Position numbers and translations under genes: made by a program | Assembly: GCA_046259385.1 (NCBI GenBank) | Contig: JBJYWI010000158.1 | Coordinates: forward strand, 1 to 64,000 | DNA: 64,000 nucleotides | Origin: CAVWDI01 sp046259385 | Lineage (GTDB): Bacteria; Chloroflexota; Anaerolineae; Anaerolineales; UBA4823 | Direction of reading: 5' to 3' | Shown here: positions 28,370 through 37,382 of the stretch, piece after piece | Numbering within the stretch: the first letter of the stretch is position 1 | Layout of the letters: every line of letters starts with the position of its first letter | The notes under the pieces: model-generated | What the model was told of the DNA's origin: nothing | The model's database searches: none | Seen by the model: only the letters and a program-made list of their open reading frames with translations

Positions 28370-30316
28370 ATGAATATGCCTGAAATTCTGACTGGCTCAC
28401 TTCAAACAATAAATGACCTGCTCACTGCCGGGATCGCGATAACAGCCTTCTCCTTGCTTCTTTATGCGCTGTCTTTCAATTTGCGTGACCGGGTCGCCAG
28501 GTCATTAGCAATCATTCTTTTATGTGTTGTGGTCGTTTATGTGGGAGAGGCGTTAAGCACAGTTTCCAAAACTGCAACACTGCTTGCATTCTGGTTCCGG
28601 TTCCAGTGGCTGGGGATTATTTTTCTGCCGTCTGCCTACCTCCATTTCTCGGACGCGATCCTGGAAACAACCGGGAAGCCTTCTCGCGGTCGCAGGCGTT
28701 GGGCTGTCCGCTGCAGCTATCTGATCTCTATTCTATTTGTTATCGCTCTCCTTTTCTCACAACTAGTCGGGCCGCTTGTTCAATACGATCAATTTACCAC
28801 TCACCTGGAACGGACTGGGTTGACTATTGTATTCACAGGTCTATACTTAATAGCCATGGGGGTATCCTGGTGGAATTTCTGGAGAGCCTATCAGCGAACT
28901 GTTACCAGCGCCAGCCGCCGCAGGATGCGTTACCTAATCGCCGGCGCACTCGCGCCAGCCGTTGGCACATTTCCGTATTTGTTATTTGGCTTCCAAATAG
29001 CCGCCCAGTATCCGATTCTCTTCTGGATAACAGTAATAACCAGCAACTTGCTCGTCTCAATATTACTGGTGCTGATGGCTTATTCGGTTGCCTTCTTCGG
29101 CGTAGCCTGGCCTGATCGGGTTGTTAAAAGGCGCTTATTTAAATGGCTCTTGCGCGGCCCTGTCACAGCTTCAACAGTCCTCGCAATTACCACATTCGTA
29201 AACAGACTTGGCGCCAGATTTGAGATAAACGTTTCAACACTGCTGCCGGTTTTGATGGTTTTCTCCATTCTGGTTCTGGAACATATAATTACACTCACCG
29301 CGCCAACCTGGGAGCAGTTTATATTCCCTGTTCGCGACCGCAATGAGATGGAACTGCTTCAATCACTTGAAGACCGCTTGTTAACTTCCGAAGATATGCA
29401 CCAATTTCTGGAAGCTATACTCGCTGCTGTATGCGATCAACTCCAGTTATCTCAAGGTTTCATCGCTGGTTTAAGTACAAGAGGAATCGATCTGCTTGTA
29501 ACCATCGGCAACTTAAAAAAACTGGATCTCGAAAATCTCTCTGCTGACCTGCTTGAACAAACTGCCCAAAACGGCCGTCACAATGATTTGTTCTCATCAG
29601 GCGATTTCTGGTTAGTTCCCCTTTTTGAAGACGCTGAAACAAGGAACCAGATTCTTGGACTGCTTGGAATACAACATGAGATAGGAAAAACTTTAAACGA
29701 TGAACAGGCTGCTGCTCTTTCTATCCTGGTAGAACGGGCTTCACTCGCCTTGAAAGATCTTCATCTCCAGCAGCAGGCATTTAGCTCGTTGCAGGACTTA
29801 GCTCCACAAATGGACATGATCCAGTATCTGCGGGCAGCGTCACGTTACGATGGATCCGATATCCTGTCTACACCTTATTTGGATCTGGCCTCAAATAAAA
29901 TCCCTAAATGGGTAAAGGAGGCATTAAGTCATTATTGGGGAGGGCCTAAATTGACCCAGAGCCCGCTCATGGATCTTCAGGTTGTGCAGCAAGCTCTACC
30001 CGATCATGATGAAAATCCAACTAACGCGCTGAGAGCTATACTGCGCTCTGCGGTCGAACAGGTGCGCCCGGAAGGAGATCGGAAATTTACTGCCGAATGG
30101 ATTTTATATAATATCCTGGATATGAAATTCCTTGAAGGGCGGAAAGTGCGCGAAGTCGCTATGCGGCTGGCAATGTCCGAGGCGGACCTTTACCGCAAAC
30201 AACGTGTTGCAATTGAGAGAGTTGCGAGAGCAATAATTGAAATGGAAACGCAGGCAAGGCAGGAAGATACCGTCGAATCAACCGGAGAAATCAAAAACGA
30301 AGCTGGGACATTTTAA
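28370..30316 (+). CDS. 7TM-GAF membrane regulator with C-terminal helical (HTH-like) region
   Basis: About 648 residues; ATG 28370 is favoured over an upstream TTG at 28352, though neither has a clear ribosome site. Residues about 10-310 contain eight or so hydrophobic helices like the N-terminal 7TM domains of Chloroflexota histidine kinases. A GAF-like domain follows (about 335-470, LTSEDMHQFLEAILAAVCDQ). No kinase domain is present. The C-terminal segment GRKVREVAMRLAMSEADLYR, then KQRVAIERVARAI, looks like a winged or sigma-like helix-turn-helix. It may be a one-component membrane-bound regulator (inference). It is 14 bases upstream of the S1 gene. Confidence 0.65.
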   Translation: MNMPEILTGSLQTINDLLTAGIAITAFSLLLYALSFNLRDRVARSLAIILLCVVVVYVGEALSTVSKTATLLAFWFRFQWLGIIFLPSAYLHFSDAILETTGKPSRGRRRWAVRCSYLISILFVIALLFSQLVGPLVQYDQFTTHLERTGLTIVFTGLYLIAMGVSWWNFWRAYQRTVTSASRRRMRYLIAGALAPAVGTFPYLLFGFQIAAQYPILFWITVITSNLLVSILLVLMAYSVAFFGVAWPDRVVKRRLFKWLLRGPVTASTVLAITTFVNRLGARFEINVSTLLPVLMVFSILVLEHIITLTAPTWEQFIFPVRDRNEMELLQSLEDRLLTSEDMHQFLEAILAAVCDQLQLSQGFIAGLSTRGIDLLVTIGNLKKLDLENLSADLLEQTAQNGRHNDLFSSGDFWLVPLFEDAETRNQILGLLGIQHEIGKTLNDEQAAALSILVERASLALKDLHLQQQAFSSLQDLAPQMDMIQYLRAASRYDGSDILSTPYLDLASNKIPKWVKEALSHYWGGPKLTQSPLMDLQVVQQALPDHDENPTNALRAILRSAVEQVRPEGDRKFTAEWILYNILDMKFLEGRKVREVAMRLAMSEADLYRKQRVAIERVARAIIEMETQARQEDTVESTGEIKNEAGTF

Positions 30317-30330
30317 GGGAGGGTATTTTT

Positions 30331-31332
30331 ATGGTGAATATAGAAAAAAATTATGACGACCAGTATGCGCCTGGATCAAATGAGGGCGAGAATACTCTAC
30401 CCCCGCTTGATGAAGGATGGTGGGAATCTGTTCTTGGCGAGGAAGAGGAAGGTTCCGGTTCAAACGATGGTTATGCAGACACTAAAAGTGAACGCGCTGA
30501 AACTCCATTTCAAATAATAATCTCAGGCTTTCCAGCAGGTAGGACAGACTGGGATTTTGCAAATCTGATCTATCAAGAGGATCAACTCACCAACCTTGAA
30601 GTTATTGATTACAATCGCGGTGGATTACTGGTGGAAGGCGATAAACTTCAGGGATTTGTACCGGTTTCACATTTACTTAACATCCGCTGTGATGAGAAGG
30701 ATATTGAAAAATACCTGGAAAAGTATATCGGCAGTACATTACTGTTAAAAGTGATTGAATGTGACCAGGAAAACAATCGGGTGGTTTTTTCCGAGAGGGC
30801 TGCTCTTTCCGAGCCAGGGATGAGGAACCAGTTGTTGAACAATCTTCAAGCCGGGGATTGCGTCAGTGGACCTGTTACCAATATCACTGATTTTGGCGTA
30901 TTTGTCGATTTGGGGGGTATAGAAGGGCTGGTGCACGTATCTGAAATATCCTGGGGAAGAGTCCAACATCCAACAGAAGTGGTTTCAGTAGGGGAGAAAG
31001 TTGAAGCGTATGTAATCCAGGTAGATAAAAAGCGGTCCAGAATAGCCCTCAGTTTCAAACGCCTGCAATCCAATCCATGGGAAAACGTGCAGGAAAGATA
31101 TTTCCCGGGTCAGGTGACTGAGGCGATTGTTACAAGCATTGCGCCTTATGGAGTTTTTGCTAGGCTCGAAGAAGGATTGGATGGATTGATCCACATATCC
31201 GAAATGGGCGACAACGAGCTTGATCAAATAGAGCCTGAAAAAATGGTAGATGTAGGGCAAAACATTAATGTCCTTATTCTGCATATCGACACAGAGAAAC
31301 AAAGGTTAGGTTTGAGGTTGCTGCCGGAATAG
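30331..31332 (+). CDS. S1 RNA-binding domain protein (RpsA-like)
   Basis: 333 residues after a GGGAGGG site. An acidic N-terminal leader (about 1-60) is followed by three S1 domains: a divergent one at about 80-150, then GPVTNITDFGVFVDLGGIEG and TSIAPYGVFARLEEGLDGLI, each with the HVSE/HISE loop. It could be the ribosomal S1 equivalent or a related translation or RNA-stability factor. It has fewer S1 repeats than the 4-6 of classical S1. Confidence 0.8.
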   Translation: MVNIEKNYDDQYAPGSNEGENTLPPLDEGWWESVLGEEEEGSGSNDGYADTKSERAETPFQIIISGFPAGRTDWDFANLIYQEDQLTNLEVIDYNRGGLLVEGDKLQGFVPVSHLLNIRCDEKDIEKYLEKYIGSTLLLKVIECDQENNRVVFSERAALSEPGMRNQLLNNLQAGDCVSGPVTNITDFGVFVDLGGIEGLVHVSEISWGRVQHPTEVVSVGEKVEAYVIQVDKKRSRIALSFKRLQSNPWENVQERYFPGQVTEAIVTSIAPYGVFARLEEGLDGLIHISEMGDNELDQIEPEKMVDVGQNINVLILHIDTEKQRLGLRLLPE

Positions 31333-31357
31333 GGATAAACCCGAAATATTTAATCAG

Positions 31358-31948
31358 ATGCGTGAAAAATTGATCTATATATTATTTGGGACAGCATTTG
31401 GAATTATCGGAGGTTTGCTTGCTTCGGGCATAATCTATTTGACCAGTAGCCAGCCAATCGGTGAGCCCATCAAACTCAACCCTGCCCCTACTTCTGCCCC
31501 AATTATTGTCAACATCTCAGGTGCAGTTCAAAATCCCGGAGTATACACTCTACCTGATGGAAGCAGGATAAATAACCTTGTTGATACCGCTGGCGGATTT
31601 TTACCCTCAGCTGGTCACAGCGTGATAAACCTCGCCAGACTACTTCAGGATGGAGAAACAATCCACATTCCTGAAGAAATTACTTCAACCTCCATTTTGT
31701 TCACGTCTACCCAAGATACAAGAGCTGCCATAAACCAGGTTTCCCCAAAAATTAATATTAATCACGCAACTCAATCAGAATTGGAAAGCCTGCCCGGAAT
31801 CGGAGAAAAAAAAGCTCTTCAGATTATCGCCTACAGAGAAGAAAATGGGTTCTTCGAGAGTATTGACCAGATCCAGAAGGTGCCGGGAATTGGCGTAACA
31901 ACTTTCAATAAAATACAAGCTCTTATTACTGTAAACGGGAATTACTGA
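31358..31948 (+). CDS. comEA: ComEA-like DNA-binding protein (SLBB plus HhH)
   Basis: 196 residues. One membrane helix lies near residues 7-26, then an SLBB domain (VNISGAVQNPGVYTLPDGSR), a Ser/Thr-rich linker and a C-terminal helix-hairpin-helix pair with NINHATQSELESLPGIGEKK and VPGIGVTTFNKI. ComEA binds incoming DNA at the cell surface during transformation. No comEC or pilus genes are in the window. Confidence 0.85.
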   Translation: MREKLIYILFGTAFGIIGGLLASGIIYLTSSQPIGEPIKLNPAPTSAPIIVNISGAVQNPGVYTLPDGSRINNLVDTAGGFLPSAGHSVINLARLLQDGETIHIPEEITSTSILFTSTQDTRAAINQVSPKININHATQSELESLPGIGEKKALQIIAYREENGFFESIDQIQKVPGIGVTTFNKIQALITVNGNY

Positions 31949-31969
31949 TTCAATCTATCAGGCATTCGG

Positions 31970-32896
31970 ATGAAAAAGCATAAACCAGAAAGGAACAAAA
32001 AAAGGCGTAGCACATCAACCAGCAGTTTTGGAACACGGGGCCGGATAAGCCATGATTCATCAGAATTTTATCGCGCCCGTATGTACATGGATATCCATGA
32101 TCCAAATACCTCCAACTATATCGAAAATTTAATCCCGGGGAAACAATTAAATCAAATTTATTGCCAGTCCGCCACGAACATGACACAACTGCCAGATTCC
32201 TGCACTCACCTGATGGTAACATCCCCACCTTATAATGTCGGCAAAGAGTATGACCAAGATCTCACTCTTGCCGAATATACAAACACGTTAAAGCAGGTTT
32301 GGCGGGAAATATACCGGGTTATGGTTCCCGGAGGCAGGATTTGTATTAATATCGCCAATTTAGGTCGCAAACCATATATTCCCCTGCATGCATTCATCAT
32401 CCGGGATATGATCGAAGTGGGATTTTCGATGCGCGGCGAGATCATCTGGAATAAGGCCTCCAGTGCAGGCTCTTCGACCGCCTGGGGGAGCTGGATGTCG
32501 CCATCCAATCCAACTCTGCGCGATGTCCATGAATATATCCTGGTGTTTTCAAAAGGGAGCAGCAAACGCCACAAACCAGACCAAAGAAAGCCTACCATCA
32601 ACAGGGAAGAATTTTTGGAATACAGCAAAAGCGTTTGGACTTTTCCTGCAGTATCAGCCAGAAAAATCGGGCATCCAGCTCCTTTTCCGGTAGAACTCCC
32701 ACGTCGATTGATAAAGTTTTACACTTTCGAAAAAGAGGTAGTCCTGGACCCATTCATTGGCAGCGGACAGGTCGCACTGGCGGCGATTGAAACAAACCGC
32801 CATTATATCGGATACGAAATTAACCCGCAGTACGTCAAACTCGCCAACAGTCGTATCAGCAAATTCAATTCAGATCCGAATAATTCGAGCGATTAG
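31970..32896 (+). CDS. Orphan site-specific DNA methyltransferase, beta class (m4C-like)
   Basis: 308 residues. The catalytic motif IV is TSPPYNVGKEYD (about residue 84), and the SAM-binding motif I is DPFIGSGQVALAA near the C-terminus, giving the order IV-TRD-I of beta-class enzymes. TSPPY favours N4-cytosine methylation, but adenine specificity cannot be excluded. The basic, Ser/Arg-rich first 35 residues are extra. No restriction endonuclease is adjacent, so it is probably an orphan regulator or a phage-defence remnant. It lies between comEA and thrC. Confidence 0.82.
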   Translation: MKKHKPERNKKRRSTSTSSFGTRGRISHDSSEFYRARMYMDIHDPNTSNYIENLIPGKQLNQIYCQSATNMTQLPDSCTHLMVTSPPYNVGKEYDQDLTLAEYTNTLKQVWREIYRVMVPGGRICINIANLGRKPYIPLHAFIIRDMIEVGFSMRGEIIWNKASSAGSSTAWGSWMSPSNPTLRDVHEYILVFSKGSSKRHKPDQRKPTINREEFLEYSKSVWTFPAVSARKIGHPAPFPVELPRRLIKFYTFEKEVVLDPFIGSGQVALAAIETNRHYIGYEINPQYVKLANSRISKFNSDPNNSSD

Positions 32897-32997
32897 GATA
32901 TCAACTACCATTTTTCCCATACCCGAGCTGAAGAGTTTTTATCCAGACGAACATGCTTGAAATAAATGATAAAAGATAAGGATACTTAAAATAAATT

Positions 32998-34059
32998 ATG
33001 TCGTATCAAGGCGTTCTGCACAGATATTCTCAATTTTTGGATCTCCCAAGTCACACTTTAAATATCAGTATGCTGGAAGGCAACACTCCTTTAATTCCTG
33101 TACCACGCCTTGCTGTTACTCTCGGTGGAGGTTTCGAATTATTCATCAAATTCGAAGGTTTAAATCCGACCGGCTCATTTAAGGACCGCGGCATGACTGC
33201 CGCGGTAAGTGAAGCGGCTGGACGCGGCGCGAAAGCTGTGATTTGTGCGTCGACCGGTAATACTGCTGCAAGCGCGGCTGCATATGCTGCCAGGGCTGGT
33301 ATGAGTTGTATTGTCTTGATCCCTGAGGGTAAAGTCGCGGCAGGGAAACTAGCTGGAGCAGTTGCATACGGCGCCAGGGTAATTCAGATTCAGGGTTCAT
33401 TCGACGACGCGCTGACCCTGGTTTTGGGAATTACCCAGAACCACTCGATCGCGCTGGTAAATTCGCTGAACCCTTTCAGACTTGAAGGACAGAAAACCGC
33501 CGCCTTCGAAATATGCGATGCGCTGGGAAAAGCTCCCAACTGGTTATGCCTTCCGGTTGGCAACGCCGGCAATATTACCGCATACTGGATGGGTTTCCGG
33601 CAGTACGAAAAATCCAGAAGCTCAGGTCTTCCAAAAATACTGGGAGTTCAGGCGGAAGGTTCCGCGCCTCTGGTTCGAGGTGAACCGGTAAAAAATCCTG
33701 AGACAATTGCGACTGCAATCCGGATCGGAAATCCTGCCCGCGGCGAACAGGCTTTGGAAGCGGCTCAGGAATCAGGCGGCAGGATTATCGCTGTCAACGA
33801 TGATAAAATACTCGAAATGCAACGCCTTCTGGCGGGAGAGGGTATCTGGGTTGAACCTGCCTCTGCGGCTGGACTTGCAGGATTGAAATCACAAATCCAG
33901 TCAAACAAAATTGATCTAAATGGGGCAGTGGTAACAGCTGTTTGTACAGGACATGGACTTAAAGATCCGGATATCATCACTCAAAGGATGGTTCCCCCAT
34001 CAGCCCTGCCTCCAGACTTGGAGAGGTTGGAAAGCTTCATATTTGAATCGGATTATTGA
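32998..34059 (+). CDS. thrC: Threonine synthase
   Basis: 353 residues. The PLP lysine lies in NPTGSFKDRGMTAAVSEA, with ASTGNTAASAAAYAARAG and the C-terminal phosphate-binding PVGNAGNITAYW. EGNTPLIPVPRLA is the substrate-side start. It converts O-phosphohomoserine to threonine. It is of the short bacterial class (about 350 residues). Confidence 0.9.
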   Translation: MSYQGVLHRYSQFLDLPSHTLNISMLEGNTPLIPVPRLAVTLGGGFELFIKFEGLNPTGSFKDRGMTAAVSEAAGRGAKAVICASTGNTAASAAAYAARAGMSCIVLIPEGKVAAGKLAGAVAYGARVIQIQGSFDDALTLVLGITQNHSIALVNSLNPFRLEGQKTAAFEICDALGKAPNWLCLPVGNAGNITAYWMGFRQYEKSRSSGLPKILGVQAEGSAPLVRGEPVKNPETIATAIRIGNPARGEQALEAAQESGGRIIAVNDDKILEMQRLLAGEGIWVEPASAAGLAGLKSQIQSNKIDLNGAVVTAVCTGHGLKDPDIITQRMVPPSALPPDLERLESFIFESDY

Positions 34060-34130
34060 GGTTTTTTGCAACCAAAGAGGATTTGTTACGTAATATCTAT
34101 CAGAGAGTAATCAGAAAAGGAGAATTTGCA

Positions 34131-34397
34131 ATGTCTGAAGAATACAGAAAACTCTACCGCTCCCGGAAAGACAGGATGATCAGCGGTGTGTGTGGAGGTC
34201 TTGGAGAATTTTTTGGCATAGACCCTACTCTGATCCGGGTAATATTTGTGTTGCTGGTAATCTTTGGCGGATCCGGATTGGTAATTTACCTTATTATGCT
34301 GTTAGTCGTTCCGGAGGAACCGCTGGCTGAGGTTTCGCAGATTTCCGATACGGACGAGCCCGCGGCAGGTGATATTTCCGAGAATCAGGGTGAGTAA
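34131..34397 (+). CDS. PspC domain protein
   Basis: 88 residues from ATG 34131, chosen for the AAAGGAG site; an in-frame extension back to 34056 has no such site. RSRKDRMISGVCGGLGEFF, then GIDPTLIRVIFVLL, is the PspC domain, followed by a second hydrophobic stretch and an acidic tail. PspC proteins are small membrane proteins linked to envelope stress. Confidence 0.85.
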   Translation: MSEEYRKLYRSRKDRMISGVCGGLGEFFGIDPTLIRVIFVLLVIFGGSGLVIYLIMLLVVPEEPLAEVSQISDTDEPAAGDISENQGE

Positions 34398-34488
34398 AGT
34401 TTATGATCTCTTCCTAAATTGAGGATACGATGTGAAACCCAAGTAATACCCAGCTCTCAGTATACAAAAATTTCACATCATTTCAATA

Positions 34489-34517
34489 ATGCCCCGCTTC
34501 TTATAGAAACGGGGCAT
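34489..34517. terminator. Bidirectional hairpin between convergent genes
   Basis: ATGCCCCG and CGGGGCAT are perfect eight-base arms with an inner TTCT/AGAA pairing. The hairpin lies between pspC (+) and the minus-strand HAD-like gene. Neither side has a strong T-run, so termination efficiency is uncertain. Confidence 0.5.
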
Positions 34518-34570
34518 ACATTAATAATTAGCTGCGATAATAATTAAATTGAAAAAGAATAATTTTAGTT

Positions 34571-35704
34571 TTATTCTCCAACCACATGGGTTTCAGCCTG
34601 GTGTATCGGTTTATACCCCTGCGCTGCAAGCTGTCCGGTAGGGATCGAAGCCTCGTCAGGCTTATCGGAAAGGCTGAATATCAGTGCCCCCTGGTTAATC
34701 CAGGACTTGCCAACAGAAAGGACTTCCTGGGTGATCACAATCTCTTCTGAAAGCAGTTCTTGGACTGGTATTTTATCGCCCATCTGTCCCATCCTTCTGA
34801 TCGTCTGGAGGTACTCATTTCTCCGAAATGCCTTGAAAGGTGTGGGGTCCCCGGACTTAACATTAGAAAAAACCTCATGGTGAATGTCCATTAACTCATC
34901 CGGCAACTTACTACCTCGGGCGTCTACCTCTGCGATAAATTCATTAAACCCAGCTAAATTACCCGAACGTATTCTAATTACTAAATTCTCCAGATTGATT
35001 ATTCCTGTACCTAGCATTAAACAAACGTAAGCCAGGTAATCCTGATTATCGGTTGTAAACGGGTGGAATTCAGGCTCATTCAGCGTTTTATATGCTTCAT
35101 GGAAAGATTGTGAATCAAATTTATCCTGCAGCAATCCAGATACAGTCTGTTCCACCGCCTCAACTCTGACCCGATCAATCACATGAGAGTTGCGCCCGCG
35201 CGCCCCCAGTGCAGTTTTATCAATATCAATTACGACTGCCGTCTTTTCGTCGATAGCAAATTCTTTTTTCTGGCAGAAATGTTCGAACTCAGGCAGACTT
35301 GACCACCTGTTCGCAAGGTACAGTAGATTACCCGATTCTGTACTATCGATCTCAACGCTGCTTTCCGAATCATTCTCCGAACCGATAAAAGCCATTCCGG
35401 GCCAGCCAGCAGTCTGGCAGATATTTTCGAAAGACGTCACATCCAGCAGGCGAGTATCGCCAACGAACAACAAACGATTAATCTCGCCTCCAGGTATATC
35501 CATTTTACGCGCAAACTTTATTAACTGGGTGATTACAACCGCATAATTTAAATCCTTTTTGCGGGGGATTAAACCTGCCGGCAGGCCGATATCCTGCCGC
35601 AATGCATCCAGCGAAGGCAGTCGTCGATCATATGGAACAAGATTGCGGTAAACCACCCTGTCAGCGACTATCTCCCTTAATGTTGAACTGCCATATACCT
35701 GCAT
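34571..35704 (-). CDS. HAD-like protein of unknown function in corrinoid methyltransferase operon
   Basis: 377 residues. I recognise no named family. AVVIDIDKTALGARGR (about residue 155) has the DxDxT form of the HAD motif I nucleophile, and the C-terminal FSLSDKPDEAS resembles a late HAD motif. The N-terminal part contains LLFVGDTRLLDVTSF, another possible nucleotide-like loop. It follows the methyl-THF methyltransferase by 19 bases on the same strand, so a role in methyl transfer, corrinoid repair or substrate dephosphorylation is possible, but that is guesswork. Confidence 0.55.
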   Translation of the reverse strand: MQVYGSSTLREIVADRVVYRNLVPYDRRLPSLDALRQDIGLPAGLIPRKKDLNYAVVITQLIKFARKMDIPGGEINRLLFVGDTRLLDVTSFENICQTAGWPGMAFIGSENDSESSVEIDSTESGNLLYLANRWSSLPEFEHFCQKKEFAIDEKTAVVIDIDKTALGARGRNSHVIDRVRVEAVEQTVSGLLQDKFDSQSFHEAYKTLNEPEFHPFTTDNQDYLAYVCLMLGTGIINLENLVIRIRSGNLAGFNEFIAEVDARGSKLPDELMDIHHEVFSNVKSGDPTPFKAFRRNEYLQTIRRMGQMGDKIPVQELLSEEIVITQEVLSVGKSWINQGALIFSLSDKPDEASIPTGQLAAQGYKPIHQAETHVVGE

Positions 35705-35723
35705 TCTTTCGAATAACCTCCGT

Positions 35724-36578
35724 TCAATTGGAGCTAGATCTCTTCCGGAAAGCTTTTATCCAATTCATCGCATACTCATCGCGCCCCATTAACAAATCAG
35801 CCGCCAGAATTGTGGTTCTAATCTCCACAACTGTGGGATCTGTAATTGCGGCTGTCAATCCCCTTGATATCCCAAGCGCCAGATAGGCTGTGTTAATTGT
35901 CCTGCGATCCGGCAGACCAAAAGAGACATTACTCGCTCCCAGACTCATGTTAACGCCAAGCTCTGAACCAATCAAACTGATTGAATCAAGGGTTACACGA
36001 CCAGCATTATGATCAGCTCCGATTGTCAAAGCTAATGGATCTATGATGATGTCTTCCGCAGGGATATTGTATTCTGCCGCCCTGTTGATCATCTTTCGGG
36101 CTGCCTCAAGCCGGGCTTGTGGCGTCGCGGGTATTCCGTCCTCATCCGTGATCACTCCAATCACCGCCGCGCCATATTTTCGGGCAAGAGGAAATATTTC
36201 AGCCATCATTTCCTCTTCAGCAGTAGTTGAATTTATCAACGCTTTCCCGGGATAGATCTCCAGTGCAGCCTCCAGTGCTTCGGGGTTAGCGGTGTCAATA
36301 CACAGGGGGACATCCACGACCTGTGTAACTGCTTCCACTGTCCGGCGAAGATTGGATGGTTCATCGCCACCAGGGATACCAGCATTTACATCCAGCACCT
36401 GTCCACCCGCATTAACCTGATTCACTGCATCTTGCTGAACGAGTGAAAAGTCGCCTGAGTTAATAGATTCAGCCAGTTTTTTCCTGCGGGTTGGGTTAAT
36501 CCTTTCACCAATGACAACAAAAGGGTGATTGGGTCCGATCAGAACTTCCTTATCTTTAAATGATATTAAACATTCCAT
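35724..36578 (-). CDS. Pterin-binding methyltetrahydrofolate:corrinoid methyltransferase (MtgA/AcsE-like)
   Basis: 284 residues with a dihydropteroate-synthase-like TIM barrel. VIGERINPTRRKKLAESI, LDVNAGIPGGDE, CIDTANPEALEAAL, KALINSTTAEEE and NMSLGASNVSFGLPDR are family landmarks. It moves a methyl group between methyl-THF and the corrinoid protein encoded 14 bases upstream. The window contains no substrate-side methyltransferase (MttB/MtaB type), so the methyl donor or acceptor at the other end is unknown. Confidence 0.85.
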   Translation of the reverse strand: MECLISFKDKEVLIGPNHPFVVIGERINPTRRKKLAESINSGDFSLVQQDAVNQVNAGGQVLDVNAGIPGGDEPSNLRRTVEAVTQVVDVPLCIDTANPEALEAALEIYPGKALINSTTAEEEMMAEIFPLARKYGAAVIGVITDEDGIPATPQARLEAARKMINRAAEYNIPAEDIIIDPLALTIGADHNAGRVTLDSISLIGSELGVNMSLGASNVSFGLPDRRTINTAYLALGISRGLTAAITDPTVVEIRTTILAADLLMGRDEYAMNWIKAFRKRSSSN

Positions 36579-36592
36579 GTTGTTTTACGCCT

Positions 36593-37219
36593 CTACGGGA
36601 TTAAATCATTTACCAGCCGGGTTGCGCTTGATGCATCCGTTGCGAAACCGTCTGCTCCAATCTGCTGGGCGTACTGCTCCGTTACCGGTGCTCCGCCTAC
36701 AATCACTTTTACTTGCTCGCGCACTTGTGCTTCTACAAGGGCGTTAATCGTCGTCTCCATGTTGATCATCGTTGTTGTCAAAAGGGCAGACATCCCTATG
36801 ACCTGAGCTCCATTCCGGACAGCCTGAACATACTGGTCAGGCTTTACATCGACTCCAAGATCGCTGACCTCATAACCGGCGCCTTCAAGCATCATCGCGA
36901 CCAGATTTTTGCCGATGTCGTGAAGATCGCCCTGGACAGTTCCGATCGCCAGCTTTCCAGCTGACTCCACCCCGCTTTCAATCAAGTGCGGTTTCAAAAT
37001 CGCCAGTCCTGCTTTCATCGCACGCGCTGAAATCAGCATTTCTGGTACATAATATTCACCCTCCTCAAAACGTCTGCCAACCTCGCTCATCGCCGGAATT
37101 AAACCTTTCCTTAAAATCTCATCTGCATCGATTCCCTGATCGAGCGCTTCAGATACCCCTTTCTCTGCTTCAACGTTTTTTCCATCAACTACGTCCTGGT
37201 AAATCTCTTCGATTCCCAT
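36593..37219 (-). CDS. Corrinoid (methylcobalamin-binding) protein
   Basis: About 208 residues. ATG 37219 is preferred because GGAG lies 8 bases upstream; a start at 37234 would overlap that site. An N-terminal helical cap (about 1-85) is followed by the B12-binding Rossmann domain with the signature GDLHDIGKNLVAMMLEGAGY, where DxHxxG His ligates cobalt. It carries the methyl group for the MtgA-like enzyme. It is the first gene of the three-gene minus-strand unit. Confidence 0.88.
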   Translation of the reverse strand: MGIEEIYQDVVDGKNVEAEKGVSEALDQGIDADEILRKGLIPAMSEVGRRFEEGEYYVPEMLISARAMKAGLAILKPHLIESGVESAGKLAIGTVQGDLHDIGKNLVAMMLEGAGYEVSDLGVDVKPDQYVQAVRNGAQVIGMSALLTTTMINMETTINALVEAQVREQVKVIVGGAPVTEQYAQQIGADGFATDASSATRLVNDLIP

Positions 37220-37322
37220 AAAAATCTCCATCAAAATACTTTTCCAGACTTTGTTGTAGATCGTGGGTAAATGCTATTATTCGCAATCCAAAATCGAATG
37301 ATAACATAACCGTCACTGGTTG

Positions 37323-37328
37323 TATAAT
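37323..37328 (+). promoter_or_regulatory. -10 element of the aminotransferase promoter
   Basis: TATAAT at 37323-37328 lies about 55 bases before the preferred ATG. A -35 hexamer is not convincing at the usual distance. The same 100-base gap must also hold the divergent promoter for the corrinoid operon. Confidence 0.45.
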
Positions 37329-37382
37329 AGTGCAATTCATTTCTGTCCACTAGAAGTAATTATTTTTAAATCAGAGCAAATT

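Noticed and set aside
24666..31342. Identical 13-mer TAGGGATAAACCC after the rluD-type gene and after the S1 gene
   Set aside because: A few dozen 13-base matches are expected by chance in a window this size, and both sit at simple stop-codon contexts.
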